Assembly (NCBI GenBank): GCA_015956445.1
Contig: WIUZ02000023.1
Span: 124,001-188,000 of the forward strand
Reading direction: 5' to 3'
From: Thelephora terrestris
Taxonomy: Eukaryota; Basidiomycota; Agaricomycetes; Thelephorales; Thelephoraceae
DNA length: 64,000 bases
Shown: piece by piece, positions 46,592 to 58,914 of the stretch
How positions within the stretch are numbered: the first letter of the stretch is position 1
How the letters are laid out: the number at the start of each line of letters is the position of its first letter
Program-made: the position numbers and the translations under genes
The notes under the pieces: model-generated
Databases searched by the model: none
The model's input: the letters and a program-made list of their open reading frames with translations, nothing else
What the model was told of the DNA's origin: nothing

Positions 46592-49009
46592 TGTGATGAT
46601 TTCGCCGTTTACCCCCTTTCATTTCCCTTATTTAACGCCTCATCACCACTAAGTCAGTTGGTGCCCTGCCCTAAACACGGCGGAAAACTGTTTATTATGC
46701 AGTATGCTCTATGCTTAACGACTCAAAGTCCAATACGTGGAACGTGCTACTAGTCAAGATACCCCAGAAGACCCGAGGTATAATACGTGAACATGTACCG
46801 GCGAACCTTCGTACGAAGATTCCCCCTACCTGGCCCTCCGTTGCCCCTGGACGACTAGTAGATATTCAGGCTACCGACAACAAGGGATGTATTAATAAGT
46901 GTCGCGCGCTGACCTCTCGCAGAAGTCAACCGACTTATTAATCTGACCCTTGGATTGGACTTATGAAAACCATTATGCTTTACGACTCATGGATCACACG
47001 CAATAGACAATATAGAAGATTCATTGGAAGCCAACAGTACAAAAGAGTTATTTAATCAATATCTCTTCGGATCCTTTGTACTACTTCCAATGCCGATCTC
47101 ACCAACTCCTCGTTCAACCAATTCTGTTCCCGGATCTCGTTCGGGTCCACGTCCGACAAGTCATCGTAATCTGGAAGCTCCGTATCAGAGTTTGGTTCAC
47201 TATCGGGAACGAACTCGGCGTACGGATCATACTCCAGAGCAGGCCATTGACGGCGACTACCCCAAGGAGTAGAAACGAACCCAGGACGAGGAGTGTCCCT
47301 ACGGACGACTCCTACGTTCTGGTAGAATTCGTCGCTCCCAATCTCGATGACCTCATCATCAACGGGAACCAACCTGTTCTCGTGACGGACCAACAGACGA
47401 GCGGGCGGCGACTCAGCCCGGTTAGGGATGATCGGCGACCCGGCCCGATGCAGAACCTCCTCTCCCTCCTCTTCTTCGACTCGGACCTCCGGCTCGTTGC
47501 ACCTCCTCTGGAGATCCCGGACTTCTCCGGTCAACTCGGAGACACGACGAGTAAGGCGAACCTAAAGGAATAGGGTTAGAAGAGATCAATTATCTTCAAC
47601 CCCTACCCCTTACCTTATCGTCCTCCAATTCTCCGGTTTTGGTAACCAGAGCCCGGACCAAGTCCTTGAGAGTGGTCACCTCTCCCTAAAAGAAAGTTTG
47701 AGTTAGAAAGGTCAATTACTCCTGACCCAAACTTTCTTACCTTCAACAAATCGATATCGGCCCCCTGCCGAACAACGCTATCCTCTTGCCCATGAATGAC
47801 TCCCTGCATATCTTCCTTCCAGTTCTCCAAGGCTTCTATTTCCTCACGACGACCATCAATGCGCTCGTTGACGTGAGCCACTTCGTCCATAAGCATGGAC
47901 CCAACGTTCCCCGTATGGAGAACGCTGGCCTCCAACACGGAGTTGAAGGTCTCGTTGGATTCGGTCATAAACTCGACACCCCTGTTAAGGAGTTCGGTCG
48001 CGTAGGGGTTTGTCTCAATACGCGCCAACTTGCGCCGAGACACCCTACGAGCGGCCTGGAGAAAGTCCCTGAAACCTAAAAGGAGTTAGCTTGAATTCCT
48101 AAATCGGAATGCGCAAGCAGGGCCCCCACCTAAATCAGAGAAACCCTCATTAGGGTCGGCGGTGGCGGTCCTATCCATAACAGCCCCCAAAGTAGGATAA
48201 GGGCGGGATGGATCACGGCGGGCATGGGAGAAACGGTCGATGTTGTAGTTGTTCTCCTGTACAGGAGAGTAGGAGGAAGAGCGACGGGTAGGATTACGAG
48301 TAGAGGCACGAGGCATGTTGTGAGTGTGTAACAAAGGTGGGTTTGTTGGAAGACCAGTCATCCAACCCCCTTTGGTTATATACCAAATGCCACGCCCCTT
48401 CCACGACTCAGGAGTTGAGTCATCATTTCTATTGTTTACTGCGCATGACCCACATGACATCATATGCCCCTATCTTTAGTCATATGCTCCCCTTTTGCCA
48501 TTGGCTGTTAGTCAGCCATACCCACATTCCTTCCGAACATTCTCAGGATACGTCATGCTTTGTAATTGCTCTGTAATGCTCTCAAATTGCTATTGGCCGC
48601 CACACTTTCGTTTATCAGCTGATAATTTGTAGCATTAGTCACCACGTAACGCACAGACCATGCAGTGCTGCGCACGGACCATGTTTGTCTGTGTTTGTAT
48701 CCATAGTATAGTTACATGTGACGGTCACATCACAAATCTAAGTAGTATATATACTCGGAGTAGTTTAGCCTGTACTCCTTAGATTTGTTATCATCAGACT
48801 CTCCGTGACCTCTACTGCTGTGTGCTTAGAGCAAGAGTGCCTGAAGACCCTTGTCTCCTTCTTTCTCCTCTTCTCCAATCTAGTCTGTGAAGAGACTTCC
48901 GATATCCCTGGGTTTGCAACAGGGTTATAACTGTGTGTTTGCCCCCTGCGTGTGATAGGTTTGGATAGCAAGAGTGCTATTGAACTGTAGAGGTCGCGTC
49001 GGCCTGACA
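46592..49009 (-). mobile_element. LTR-like unit 5 (family III), 2.4 kb
   Basis: Starts TGTGATGATTTCGCC and ends GTCGGCCTGACA on plus. The 5-bp duplication CTTGC lies at 46587-46591 and 49010-49014, inside transposon B. The minus-strand coding stretch (47052-48318) has a coiled coil and a long acidic tail. Possible TATATA promoter boxes lie near 48370 and 48745. No polymerase. One of the youngest layers of the nest; length looks whole. Confidence 0.75.
47052..48318 (-). pseudogene. Coiled-coil coding stretch of unit 5
   Basis: The minus-strand stretches begin MPRASTRNPTRRSSSYSPVQ (48318). A helical part follows (MSRRKLARIETNPYATELLN, 48043), then a coiled coil and an acidic tail (SDTELPDYDDLSDVDPNEIR) to 47052. 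The pattern is a basic N-terminus, a coiled coil and an acidic end, as in units 2 and 4. No known domain. Confidence 0.5.
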
Positions 49010-49344
49010 CTTGCCCGAACGTCCCCTCCGCAACAAAGCAATGGCAGTTCTTAAATCCCTGCCTAAACTGATCGTTTACAAGGCGGTCCTAATTTTTGAA
49101 GCATCCCTGTGACCAGGGGGAATTCTCACTGATCCATACAGTCGTCGATTATTTATTGTATTTTGTATTACTTATACATGCCGTTAACAAAATTTCACCT
49201 GCCAAGGGTGCTCCATGCTCCAGGGGATACCACGAACTGAGCTGGTTCTCATAGTACCGAGCCTGAAGCCTCTCACCGCGTTGCGATCGAAGGTGATCTC
49301 AAAGTCTCTCGCACATCCATCACCATCCATCGGCACTTCTCACG

Positions 49345-51212
49345 ATGAACAAAAAGCCAAACACGGCGAGCCATGCTGTCCGCCGTAGCACACGCCACAC
49401 AGAGACCGGCACAAAAGAAAACATTCCTGATGACCCTGGAGGGCATTCAATATCAGTAACCCCTATGTTGTCAGGGAGTTCAAGCCCTGGCCTTCGAGAC
49501 GAGCCTGGAAAACATACCGAGCTCGGAGAGGCTGACTCCATGGAGGATGAAGATGATTTCATGCCCACTGTACAAGAAGTGGCAAAGACGTTGACGGCGA
49601 TGAGATCAAGGCAACCCGATGAGAACCTCACTCACCAGGTGGGTTTTGCCCGATTCGGTAAATCGGTCCAGAGCTTCAACATTCGATAGCAGGGGACTTG
49701 CGGTCCAGCCCTTCGAGCATTGGGAACTGAAGGTCAGATCCCAACACGTGTCGTTGTGGACACAGACTTACCGGACTAGTAAATAAACCCGTCTCCCCGC
49801 TTTTTGCATTCCCGACCGGAAAGAATGTGCTTTCCGAGACCTACCTCAGTGAAGATGTCACCTGGTCAAGATTTATTAAGGTGGCTTCTGGAGAGATGCG
49901 TTTGCGAGAGGGTTTCGTACCTCGCCTCGCATGGAAATTCAGTAGCGGTTCGGGTTCGAAGATGTGGACCACGCTGTCAGACGAACGTGCGTACAAACGT
50001 ATGATGGAGGCGGGAGCCAAACGAATTCGGGCCCGTGCAAAGAGGGAGAGTAACCTGAAGGATGCTGATCTTGCCTCAGGGTGGAGGATTGATCTCCAGG
50101 TCCTGAACAAAGTAGAGCGGATAAGGGACAAAGACGACGAAGACGAAGGTGAGCTGTCGAAAGAAAAGAAGGTGAAGGCAAAGGCAAAGAAGAAGCCAAA
50201 GAAGAAATCGTCCGCGGTGAAGCGAAAACGCGGTGCGCCAAAAAAGGTATCCATCGTTCCATCAATATCCCATCAAAACTTACATACAGTCTCGTAAAAA
50301 GGCCAAGCAAGTTCGAGACCCTGACCTGACACCGAGTGCCGGGTCGAAAACATCGGACTCAGACGTCAATGACGCTTCAGAGTCAGAGAGCACTGACGAC
50401 TCCGAGGAGGTAATTATTGAAAAAATTAGAAGGGAAAACAACTGCGCCCGCTGTAACGCTCCGTGCGCATTGTTGACCAACTCCGATCACCATCGTTACT
50501 CGATGGAGGAGCTTTCCCTGTGGGTGACGATGATAGTAAGATCTTCATTACATTCTGAAGCGGTCATGTTTTTACCATTCACTTATGTTACCAGAATCAT
50601 GGCGAGTGGGAAAGTCACAGACGTCCTCCAAAGGAGGTACTTGAGAGAGTTTACAAAAATCACCCTCGAGTCTCGCTCCCCACAGATCTTACAGGCCAAC
50701 AAGTTATCTCACCCAAAGGCCGGAGACCCCCTGCCTCTGACGCCCAATATGTTTATCCGCCCAACCCATTTGTGGGATGGAACCCATATCTGACAGCAGG
50801 GCCCTCGAATGTGCCACCGGGCCCTTTGTACCCTACCCCTGGACTCTTGAATCCCCCCTTCTACCCTCCATATCCTCCTACTTCCCATGCGAACAATTTT
50901 TCTGACACTCCCGCAGACAAGAGGAGGCACCGATCACCAAGCGTTGATGATCAACACATCGAATATCCCTCTGTTTCCGAATTTCTTGCCGAGCTCGAAG
51001 CCGCTGACCGTGGTCATCATTATTTCACAAACTACACGGATTTCTTCCATGAACAAGGCTATTTTCATCTTAACGAGCTTGCGGATGCCTCTCTCACCAC
51101 AGAACACATGATGGACATCATCCCTGATATGAAGGATGGAACAGCGCACGCAATAAAAAACAGTGCATTGGCAAGGGTCAAAAAACTCAAAGGTAAGGGG
51201 GGAAGCAAGTAG
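49345..51212 (+). CDS. Transposon accessory protein B: Cys/His motif plus SAM-like C terminus, four exons
   Basis: Exons are 49345-49657, 49780-50246, 50290-50535 and 50595-51212, with GT-AG introns. They sum to 1644 nt and an open 547-residue protein. Residues ~1-100 are polar. Next is VNKPVSPLFAFPTGKNVLSE, then a basic region with many Lys (KKVKAKAKKKPKKKSSAVKR), a likely nuclear localisation signal. Near residue 330 the motif CARCNAPCALLTNSDHHRYS followed by LWVTMI parallels the WKCELDETHKTCF...H...WAAYI motif of protein A. A Pro-rich linker leads to a SAM-like C terminus (SVSEFLAELEAADRGHHYF ... LTTEHMMDIIPDMKDGTAHA ... VKKLKG). It lies within the inverted ends of transposon B, convergent with its transposase. 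I infer an element-encoded partner of the transposase. Unit 5 inserted 335 bp upstream of the start. Confidence 0.75.
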
Positions 51213-51258
51213 TAGTAGCACATATGTGTACTTGTATTTCGAAAAAAAATCCTTTTCG

Positions 51259-52441
51259 TCAGTAACCGCAACGACGGAACCACCCACACGCATCTTCGGA
51301 TGTTATGGAAAATACCGAGTCGTGAATAGAAACGAGGACCTCGCGTTGGATGTCAGTCATCGTACCACGCTCGAGGGCTGGCAGGTGATGGCGGAAGTCG
51401 GCCTTGATTGCCGAGAAGGCTAGCTCAATGGGATTGTAATCCGGGGAATATGGGGGAAGAAACTCGCAGCGCATGCCCCTAAACATGTCCATGTTAGCAA
51501 TGACAGAATGCTTGGACATGTAGGTTATCACCGCTCGTAAATCATTTTGATGATGTCTTGGGATTTGTGAACTCGGCAGTTGTCCACCACTATGACAGAG
51601 TTGGGACCAGGAAAAACATTCATCTCGTCGAGGAGGCCGCGAATAAACTTTTTGAAGCGCTCTGTGTCGTAAGATCCCTGGACGATGTCCAATGCGATGA
51701 TTCCATCAAGAGATAACACGGGGAGGACCGAGTACCTGCGGAGATGTCAACCGAACATTCAAAAAGTGGTTGGCGAGTGGCTTGCCTCTTGCCCCTGCAG
51801 AGTAACACCTTTTTTGACACTCGTTGTCCCTTGACCGCCCAAGCATATTTGCGGCGTGCAACACGTCGATCGAAGGAGGTCTCGTCCGCAAAGACCAACT
51901 GGTCTTTCGTGTATCGGCTTGAAATACGAAGCATGTACTCGGCGCGTTTGAAGGCCGATCGTTCTGCTGCAACATGTGAAGCCTAAAAATCTTCGGTTTC
52001 ATCCACAGATATTTGATAGAAATTATCCTGATCACCTTTTTCATGGTGAGGCCATTTCGTCGGAGGGTCGTCCAAATCAATTTGCGCGAGACCGCGACTC
52101 CTAGATTGGCTTCAATTTGTGTTTGAAGGTCTTCGAGGAAGATGTCAGGCGTTCTTCGTACACTTTCAACAACATACTGAAGTCAGATGTCATTAGTAGT
52201 TCATTCATGAAAGAAAGAAGAGACTGACTGCTTCCTCATCCTGCGAGAGGAAACGAGGTCTCCCGGTCTTCCTACCCATACACTCGGGCTCAAGGCGTCC
52301 CGTCGTCTCCCAAGTTTTTCGGATACGGTAGATTTGACGGCAGCTGACGGTTGTCAAGGCTTCAATTTCGGATACTGAATGTAGGCTGCCCAAGGCCAGT
52401 ATAGTCGATTTGAGGTCTGTTGATATCTTCTTGCCTCTCAT
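51259..52441 (-). CDS. Tc1/mariner-type (DDE_3) transposase B, five exons, intact
   Basis: The exons on minus are 52229-52441, 52036-52176, 51786-51982, 51532-51735 and 51259-51478. They sum to 975 nt and 324 residues, with no stop. Introns are ~50 nt. The third (51736-51785) has a GC-AG border (GCAAGC...GCAG), chosen because it restores the usual RGKRYSVLPVLSLDGI motif. The HTH part reads LKSTILALGSLHSVSEIEAL and SCRQIYRIRKTWE. The catalytic acids are D in FADETSFD, D in VVDNCRVHKS and E in SPDYNPIELAF. An ATG upstream at 52582 is in frame; 52441 is preferred because the HTH begins there. It is similar in length and motifs to transposase A and ends 46 bp from the convergent accessory gene. 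Confidence 0.85.
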
Positions 52442-52675
52442 GGTGCGATCCCGTTGAAGGGTGGTTTCAAGATCTTGAGGTTGGCGCCGTTCTGCACACT
52501 CTTGCCCTGAAGTAGTGTGCGATGAGGAATGGGCCGGGGAAGTTGTGCTGTCGTCGAAGAAGAGCGTGAGCGAAGTCCTCACTGTTTGAGGTCCCTATTT
52601 CTCACGACGCGGTGGAGTTCGCACGTGCCAACTATTTCGAAACGTGCAATAATCAAACTGCCTAGGTTGAACGAT

Positions 52676-53816
52676 TGGAGTGGGAGGTGAAGGAGGCGAA
52701 GGCAGACGTCCTTCGTCTGTCAGCGGAGGGTCTTCAAATGAAAGAAACCTTGGCCGCCTTCCAGCAGGGAACGAACGAAGCGTTGGAGGCAATGGTCGCC
52801 AACCATCAAGAGTTGATCGCCGGGTTGAAAGTTAGGGATAACAACATCAAGGGTGCGCTTGCCAGGAGGGATGAAAAGGTAGCTTTCCTCATCTCGAAGA
52901 CGAAATGAGGGAGGCTGACACTTCTTCTAGACGGAAGAACTCGAGAACGTGGTGGCCGTGTTGACAGCACAGGTCGAGTCCTTGCAGAACAAGACCTGCA
53001 ACTGCAAGGAGGGTCCCGTGTTGGTTGGGCAGGGGACTGCCGAGGTCCCGTTTGAGTTGGAGTACGCCAATGAGGTGGTACTCCCATCGCCTAACCTGTC
53101 ATCCTATGCGACACCTCCGATCGAGAACGCGGTTCCCGTTCCAACTCCGGCTCCGGCTTACACTCTGGCTGCATCTGACAAGGAGAACTGTGGGTGTTGC
53201 GCCTTGCAGCCGATTCATCAGTTGGTGAAGATCGAGGATGAGGTCATGGAGGTTGACCGAGCTGAAGATGCTCCAAGGGTCACCGAGGTACGTCCGGTGA
53301 CTAAGGGGCAACGTTGCAAACGCTCTCAACGCCATCCTGCTCATCGTATGACTGCGTCGGCTAATCCTTACCCTCAACCAGTTGAGTCAGATGGTGACCA
53401 GTCTGGTCGAGGTGAGGAGCGAGGATTCCGATATCGGGTCAACCGTCCTTACCGACAGGTCAAGTCAGAGATCCAACTCCGACACCAGCTTCGCCTCGCA
53501 AGACAGGATCCCACCCAGGGGTCCGATGAGGGAGACGGAGGGTCGCTTGCCAACTACGTCGATAGTGCTGCCGAGCAGTCACCTGGTGATGGAGATGTGC
53601 GACCAGGTGTTCCGCAGTTCGGTGACATCTGGGAGGCTGATCGGTCCGCTCGAAGGCATCTCTTCCTATCGGCTTGAACTAGTTGTTCAGCTGAGTGCCA
53701 AAGATGGTGACGCCATGTTCGGGGAGGTCCTTGCGAGGAGGGGCCAGCACTACGATCTCCGGGATGGACAGTTGATGACCTTTAGGCCTGCCGTAGATAG
53801 AGTCGATTTCTGATGG
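52676..53816 (+). pseudogene. Family II coding stretch in unit 3, second part
   Basis: Related to the coiled-coil and acidic parts of the unit 2 stretch (VKEAKADVLRLSAEGLQMKE, CNCKEG, KENCGCC). It follows the right end of transposon B. Confidence 0.6.
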
Positions 53817-56800
53817 GACGATGATAGCACCGTATATAGCTCATTGTGGATTCACTGGGAATAGTACGCGTGTGTGTGTGTTTTGAATGATTGGTGTGAA
53901 GGATAAGGAGTGTGAAGCATTCAAACATAAGAAAGGGTAAGAAGAGTTTGAAGAAAGAGCGTGTTATAAATTTTTTTTAAAATAACATGTTCCTGACACC
54001 CTTCTCAAAGCAATCAAGAAGGAGTATGGAAAGCCAGGTATCATCGGTATCTACCTGGAGTTCAAACATGCGATGGAAGTCAGAATCCTTGAAGGACAAG
54101 ACCCCACACCCGCCTTAGACAAATTCGCCTCCCACATCAGCCGACTCGAGAGCAACAGGAAAGACGCCGTCATCCCACCTTTCATCAAAACAATGATGCT
54201 CATGTCGAAGCTACCTCCGTCATACAATAATATCCCTCAGGCAATATGCCAGACGGAGGACCTTGCCAAGCTTGATACGGATGGTCTTCGACGGTCAATC
54301 ATCCTCGCATGGGAACAAACGTCCAATGGTAGGGGAAAGCAACAGGCCCACAGGCTGTCCAACGTGCAGCGCGCCCCTGGAAACCCCAATTTCCAGCAGC
54401 AGCAGCAGCAGCAGCACGACGGGAGCCAACCCCAGGGACAAGGAGGTCGAGGACGTAACCGTTGAGGACAAAGAGGTGGACGAGGGAAATTCCAGCAAGC
54501 TCAGCAGACAGAAGAGTTCTCGCCTATGCCTGCTCCCCCCCCTCCACAAACTCCGGTCCCCTCCTCCAGCATGTCGCCCACCAACTACGGCTTTGCCTCC
54601 ATGGCAGCATTCCCTCTACGCTCCCTCCCGGTCCATCGTGAAGGTGCAGGGACTCCCTCCTTCTACCCCTCCGTTCAGAAGGCAAGGGATCTCTCGGCTC
54701 GAATAGGTGTACAGCCCACAATCGAGACCCTCAAGAGGCTGGAACGCTCCTACGAGCAGACGGTCGATCCTCGCCCCCGCAAAAGGCGCGTACCCTGCTG
54801 AGCGAGGATGAGGTGAGCCTGGGATGGTCGGGTGATGAAATGGTTGTTGGGTCCCCTGCGTCGGTTGCCAGTCCGTCTGGCGGAAGGTACGAAACGAGTA
54901 TTCAGGTGTTGAGTAACAATACTAACGACTCCACAGCGGCTGAAGATAAACGTAATTCTTCAGTAGTAGCTTCTGAATACACTTGTTTGACCTTGTCCGC
55001 CCTGAGTGAAACTGAGGCTGTATGGATGCTCGATTCCGGCGCATCCCGGCACTTTACCTTCGATATGAATGATTTTGTTGAATACAAGGCAATCGAACCC
55101 ATTCCTCTAAGGACTGCGACCAGTTTCACAACAATCATCGGTAAAGGAACAGTGATCCTCTACATAGACGAGAAAGCCGTTAGGCTACACCCCGTCTACT
55201 TTGTCCCAGAAATATCCCATAGGCTGTTATCTCTTGGTCAGTTCCTTAAAAGCGGACTCTTCTCGAGGGAGAGTGCTCGCGAAATCTCACTTTACGAAGA
55301 AGAGACAGAGTTTCTCACCTTCCACCCTCGAACCGAGGATGACAGTATTTACGTCATCAGGACTCTCCTCAGAGCACAACTCACTGCTGCTAAAATTGAG
55401 ACCATATACAGTGCTGATTTTGAGATCATGCACCGCCGACTGGCTCACCCCTCCAAAGAAGTGATCCAAAAGGCCGGGAAACATGTCAAGGATTTTCCTC
55501 ATGTCGAAATCCCAAAAGAGCACCTCTGCACTGGATGCACGCAAGGTAAGATGACCAATAAAACCTTTCCCCCATCCAGCACCAGAGCAACTGCCCCTTT
55601 CGAGCTGATCCACTCGGATCTAAAGACCTTCCCCATTGAATCCTATCGCAAATACAAATACTCAATCATCTTCTATGACGACTATACCTCACATGCCTGG
55701 ACCATGAATTTGCGCACTAAAGACGCTGCACTCGTGGCTACCAGGCACTTCCTGGCTATGGTTGAGACCAAGTACCAGAAGAGAGTACGCCGATGGATGT
55801 CCGATGCCAGGGGGGAATACACATCCCTAACATTTATGACAATGCTCAAGGAAAAGGGAATCGAGATCCTCCAATCTATCCCGCATGCACACCAACAAAA
55901 TGGCCGCGCGGAAAGGATCATTCGAACATTGATGGATAAAGCGGAATCCATGAGATTGCAGGCTTGCCTCCCGCAATCCTGGTGGGAATTCACCATTGAC
56001 CACACAACTCACGTTTACAATCGAACACCAAACCGTCGCCTGAACTGGCAGACCCCATTCCAGCTATTGAATGGAAGTAAGCCATTGATTGATCATCTTC
56101 GGGTCCTTGGTTACGGAGCATACGTCTTCATCCCGGAAGAAGTACGAATAAACAAGCTCGCACCTCGATCGGAGTTGATGATCTACCTAGGTACCCACCC
56201 GGGAGGAAAAGGATGGATCTTCATGCGCGGACCGAATAATATCATCTTCTCCGCCGCACAAGCCACCTTCGATGAGTTGCACTTTCCAAAGTGCCCAACT
56301 GCCAGTACACGGCGCAACACACGGCTGCAATCTACTGCGCCACCCCTACCCAGTCATCACTGTCACAAAGACGGTGACTGCCAGTGTCCCCTTCCAGGAG
56401 AACAAGAGGAAAATGGCGCAACACCCTCAGCGCGTCCCAAACCTACCCCCAAGCCTTCCTCAAAGGGCAAGGAACGTGCTATTGAGCCCGCACCGCAACC
56501 GCAGACGATGGTGCAATCTAGAGTGCCCAGTTCGGAGCCGCCGAGATCACCTACCCCCAGCTCTAGCTCTGATTCCGGCCCTGAGGATGCGCCACCCGCT
56601 CCGCCAATGGTTGTGCCTCCGTCACCCGCCAAGGCTCGGAGGCCCCAGCGTGAACGAAAGGTCCCGGTCAAGCCCAGCAATGTTTACGGAAGTAAACATC
56701 CGGTAGAAATAATAAAGTCTACGCGGCGTATGAAGGATTGGAAGAAGGTTGTTGGGGATTTTTCCGCAGCACCTAGGTGCGGGCGAAGTTCAGGAGCAGT

Positions 56801-58020
56801 TCCCAGACCTAGCATGCAGCCACTTCCTGAGAGAGAATCCTCTGCTGAGGAAGAGGCTGAAGTGGCATCAGGATCCGAGGAGGAGGTTGAAAAGTCTGTT
56901 GAACCATCCGGATTTACCACCCCTGAAGAAGACACGGATGCCCTTCTAGCTAGGCTATGCTGGGAAGGGGGAGTAGAACTCCAGAACCTCTTAATTTCAA
57001 AGGCTGTCTCACCAACCGCCAGCGAAAAAACTCCAAAAGAATGGAAATACCGAGACATCACCACACTACCACAGGCTGAGCTCAAGGAATGGAGGACAGC
57101 TTGCAACGAAGAGTTGGAAGCTCTTCGCAAGCGTAACATATACGACCTGGTAGAGCGCCCCCGAGGCCGCAAGGTTATTAAAAACCACTGGGTATTCGAC
57201 CAGAAACCAGATGGTCGTAAGAAAGCCCGCCTAGTAGCGAAAGGCTTCTCACAGGTTGAGGGAATGGACTATGATGCCGTACTCTCCCCCGTTGTCCGAT
57301 TCGAGACAGTGCGCCTAATATTTGCAATGGCTGCTCTTGGAGGATGGGTCCTCAAAGGACTTGATGTTCGCAACGCATACCTATATGGCGAACTCGACGA
57401 GGAGATCTATATGGAACAACCAGAGGGGTTCGTAGCTCCAGGAAAAGAGACCCATGTTCTCCGCTTAAAGCGTGCCCTCTACGGACTGAAACAAGCCGGG
57501 CTCGCATGGTGGCGAGCCCTGAAACGGTCCATGGAAAAGCGGGGATTCAAATCCTTGAGCTCAGATGCCGGGATCTTCATCTACCAGGATAAAGATGGAA
57601 GATTCGTAATTGCGTTAATCTACGTAGACGACGCCATCTTTACTGGACCCCACACAGCGCTTACGGAGCAGCTCAAGGGGGAGTTCATGAAGATATGGGA
57701 AACCAGGGATTTAGGGGACCTAACCGATTTCCTCCACATGAGGATCACCTGTCACAAACGTGTGACATAGTAGCCAAGATCACACAGGTAATTCAAGACA
57801 TTGGTCTTATTCGCAGTAGTAAAAGTACAAAAGCGGCCAATAAAAACTACAAACTTAAACAAGGACAAAAGGGTCCACATCACAAGCACAGTCCTGAGCA
57901 AACGGACAATGATGAGCGAAGTGGTGAGGGTTATGTACGCTCTGAGGACAGTACGAGTACACTCGCGTTACCGGATCCTGCCAGCACTCCCTGCACCCCA
58001 ACACATCATGGAACAGACTA

Positions 58021-58914
58021 TCATGCATCTCCCGCTTCACGTCCGTCAACGCCGCGCTCACCAATGCGAACCCATAACGGTCCTGGAGACCCGCTACCTC
58101 CACCTTCAACTTCATTCGAACCTGTCGTGACTTGTCGGAGGGACGACAACGTTATCCAGTACAAGTCATCGGACTCTTGCGACTTTTCTTCTCGGTCCTC
58201 TTCACCAACTGACGACTCAGAACAGGACTCCAAGGAGGGGACTGAGGAAGAGGAACTCCTCGGTCCTGGAGATGACGGAGGGACGGCAGGGGAGTGGGGA
58301 GCTGTGTCGGTGCAATACGCTCCATGGCATCGATGACCGAAGTACCGGAGGAGAGATTCCTGGAAAGGTTTCCAATGTTCCAAGGCAAAGTGAGAGAAGT
58401 CTTCATTAAGACTGTTAACAACGACATACATGACATCCATCCTCTTCTCCAACTTCAAGATCCTATCCTCCCTCTCCTGCTCCATCGCATCTTGCATGGG
58501 AGTAACCCCAGGAGCCCACCTTCGAGTCCTGTTGGGGTCTTCGTATCCAGCTTGTTCCCAGAATTCAGCAGGAGCGTTGTGAGCGGTCAAGAAATCTACC
58601 ACCACTTGGTTATCATGGGCGATGTTGGCGGGGGTGCCGTAGAGGTGTTGCTCCACGTTGAGGGGAGCGTCCGTCTCAAAGGACGGGGAGAAGTCAAAGG
58701 GGGTGGCCGCAGTGTTGAGCAAGGCGTTGTTGGCGACGTAGGCAGACATAGTAGTAGAGGCTGTTTTAAGAGGGGAGAGTGGTACTGGTAATGGTGGGAA
58801 GAGGAAAGAGGCGATGAGAGGAAAAGACCCATAATCCCCCTGGATTATATACGTCTGACTCAATAAGATACCAGAAAGGGAAAACAAAGAACTATTATCC
58901 ATTTTAACCCTCAA
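58021..58914 (-). CDS. Family I unit 6 reading frame, 297 codons, unknown function
   Basis: Open minus-strand frame in a fossil element. MSAYVANNALLNTAATPFDF (a likely internal start) is followed by PLNVEQHLYGTPANIAHDNQ, APAEFWEQAGYEDPNRT and EREDRILKLEKRMDVMYVVV, with short helical or coiled-coil segments. FGHRCHGAYCTD (a Cys pair) and an acidic Ser-rich end come next. A related stretch is in unit 1. No domain recognised; gag-like by composition only. Confidence 0.5.
   Translation of the reverse strand: MRVKMDNSSLFSLSGILLSQTYIIQGDYGSFPLIASFLFPPLPVPLSPLKTASTTMSAYVANNALLNTAATPFDFSPSFETDAPLNVEQHLYGTPANIAHDNQVVVDFLTAHNAPAEFWEQAGYEDPNRTRRWAPGVTPMQDAMEQEREDRILKLEKRMDVMYVVVNSLNEDFSHFALEHWKPFQESLLRYFGHRCHGAYCTDTAPHSPAVPPSSPGPRSSSSSVPSLESCSESSVGEEDREEKSQESDDLYWITLSSLRQVTTGSNEVEGGGSGSPGPLWVRIGERGVDGREAGDA

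Larger units (their letters stand above)
46512..52649. mobile_element. Tc1/mariner transposon B, two-gene type, carrying LTR-like unit 5
   Basis: Inverted ends: left CTGTGGGTTTCGAAACACTT (46512); right, complement, TTGCACGTTTCGAAATAGTT followed by GGCACG (52649). Similarity extends over about 45 bp through TTGGCAC and AACTCC. The flanking TA (46510-46511 and 52650-52651) is the usual Tc1/mariner target; compare the uninterrupted site in unit 2 near 38755. Inside are the accessory gene (49345-51212, plus) and the transposase (51259-52441, minus), convergent and 46 bp apart. LTR-like unit 5 sits in its left part. Without that insert the element is 3.7 kb. Confidence 0.82.
40659..53998 (+). mobile_element. 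LTR-like unit 3 (family II), carrying unit 4 and transposon B inside
   Basis: Starts TGTCAGGGCCACTCTACCC like unit 2 and ends CATGTTCCTGACA. Subtracting unit 4 (3890 + 5 bp) and transposon B (6138 + 2 bp) leaves 3305 bp, the length of unit 2, so the unit is whole in length. The flanks do not match: AGTAC on the left (within unit 0) and CCCTT on the right (within the copia gag region). That suggests exchange between two copies of the unit. Coding stretches related to unit 2 lie at 45935-46566 and 52676-53816. Fossil, split by two later insertions. Confidence 0.72.
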
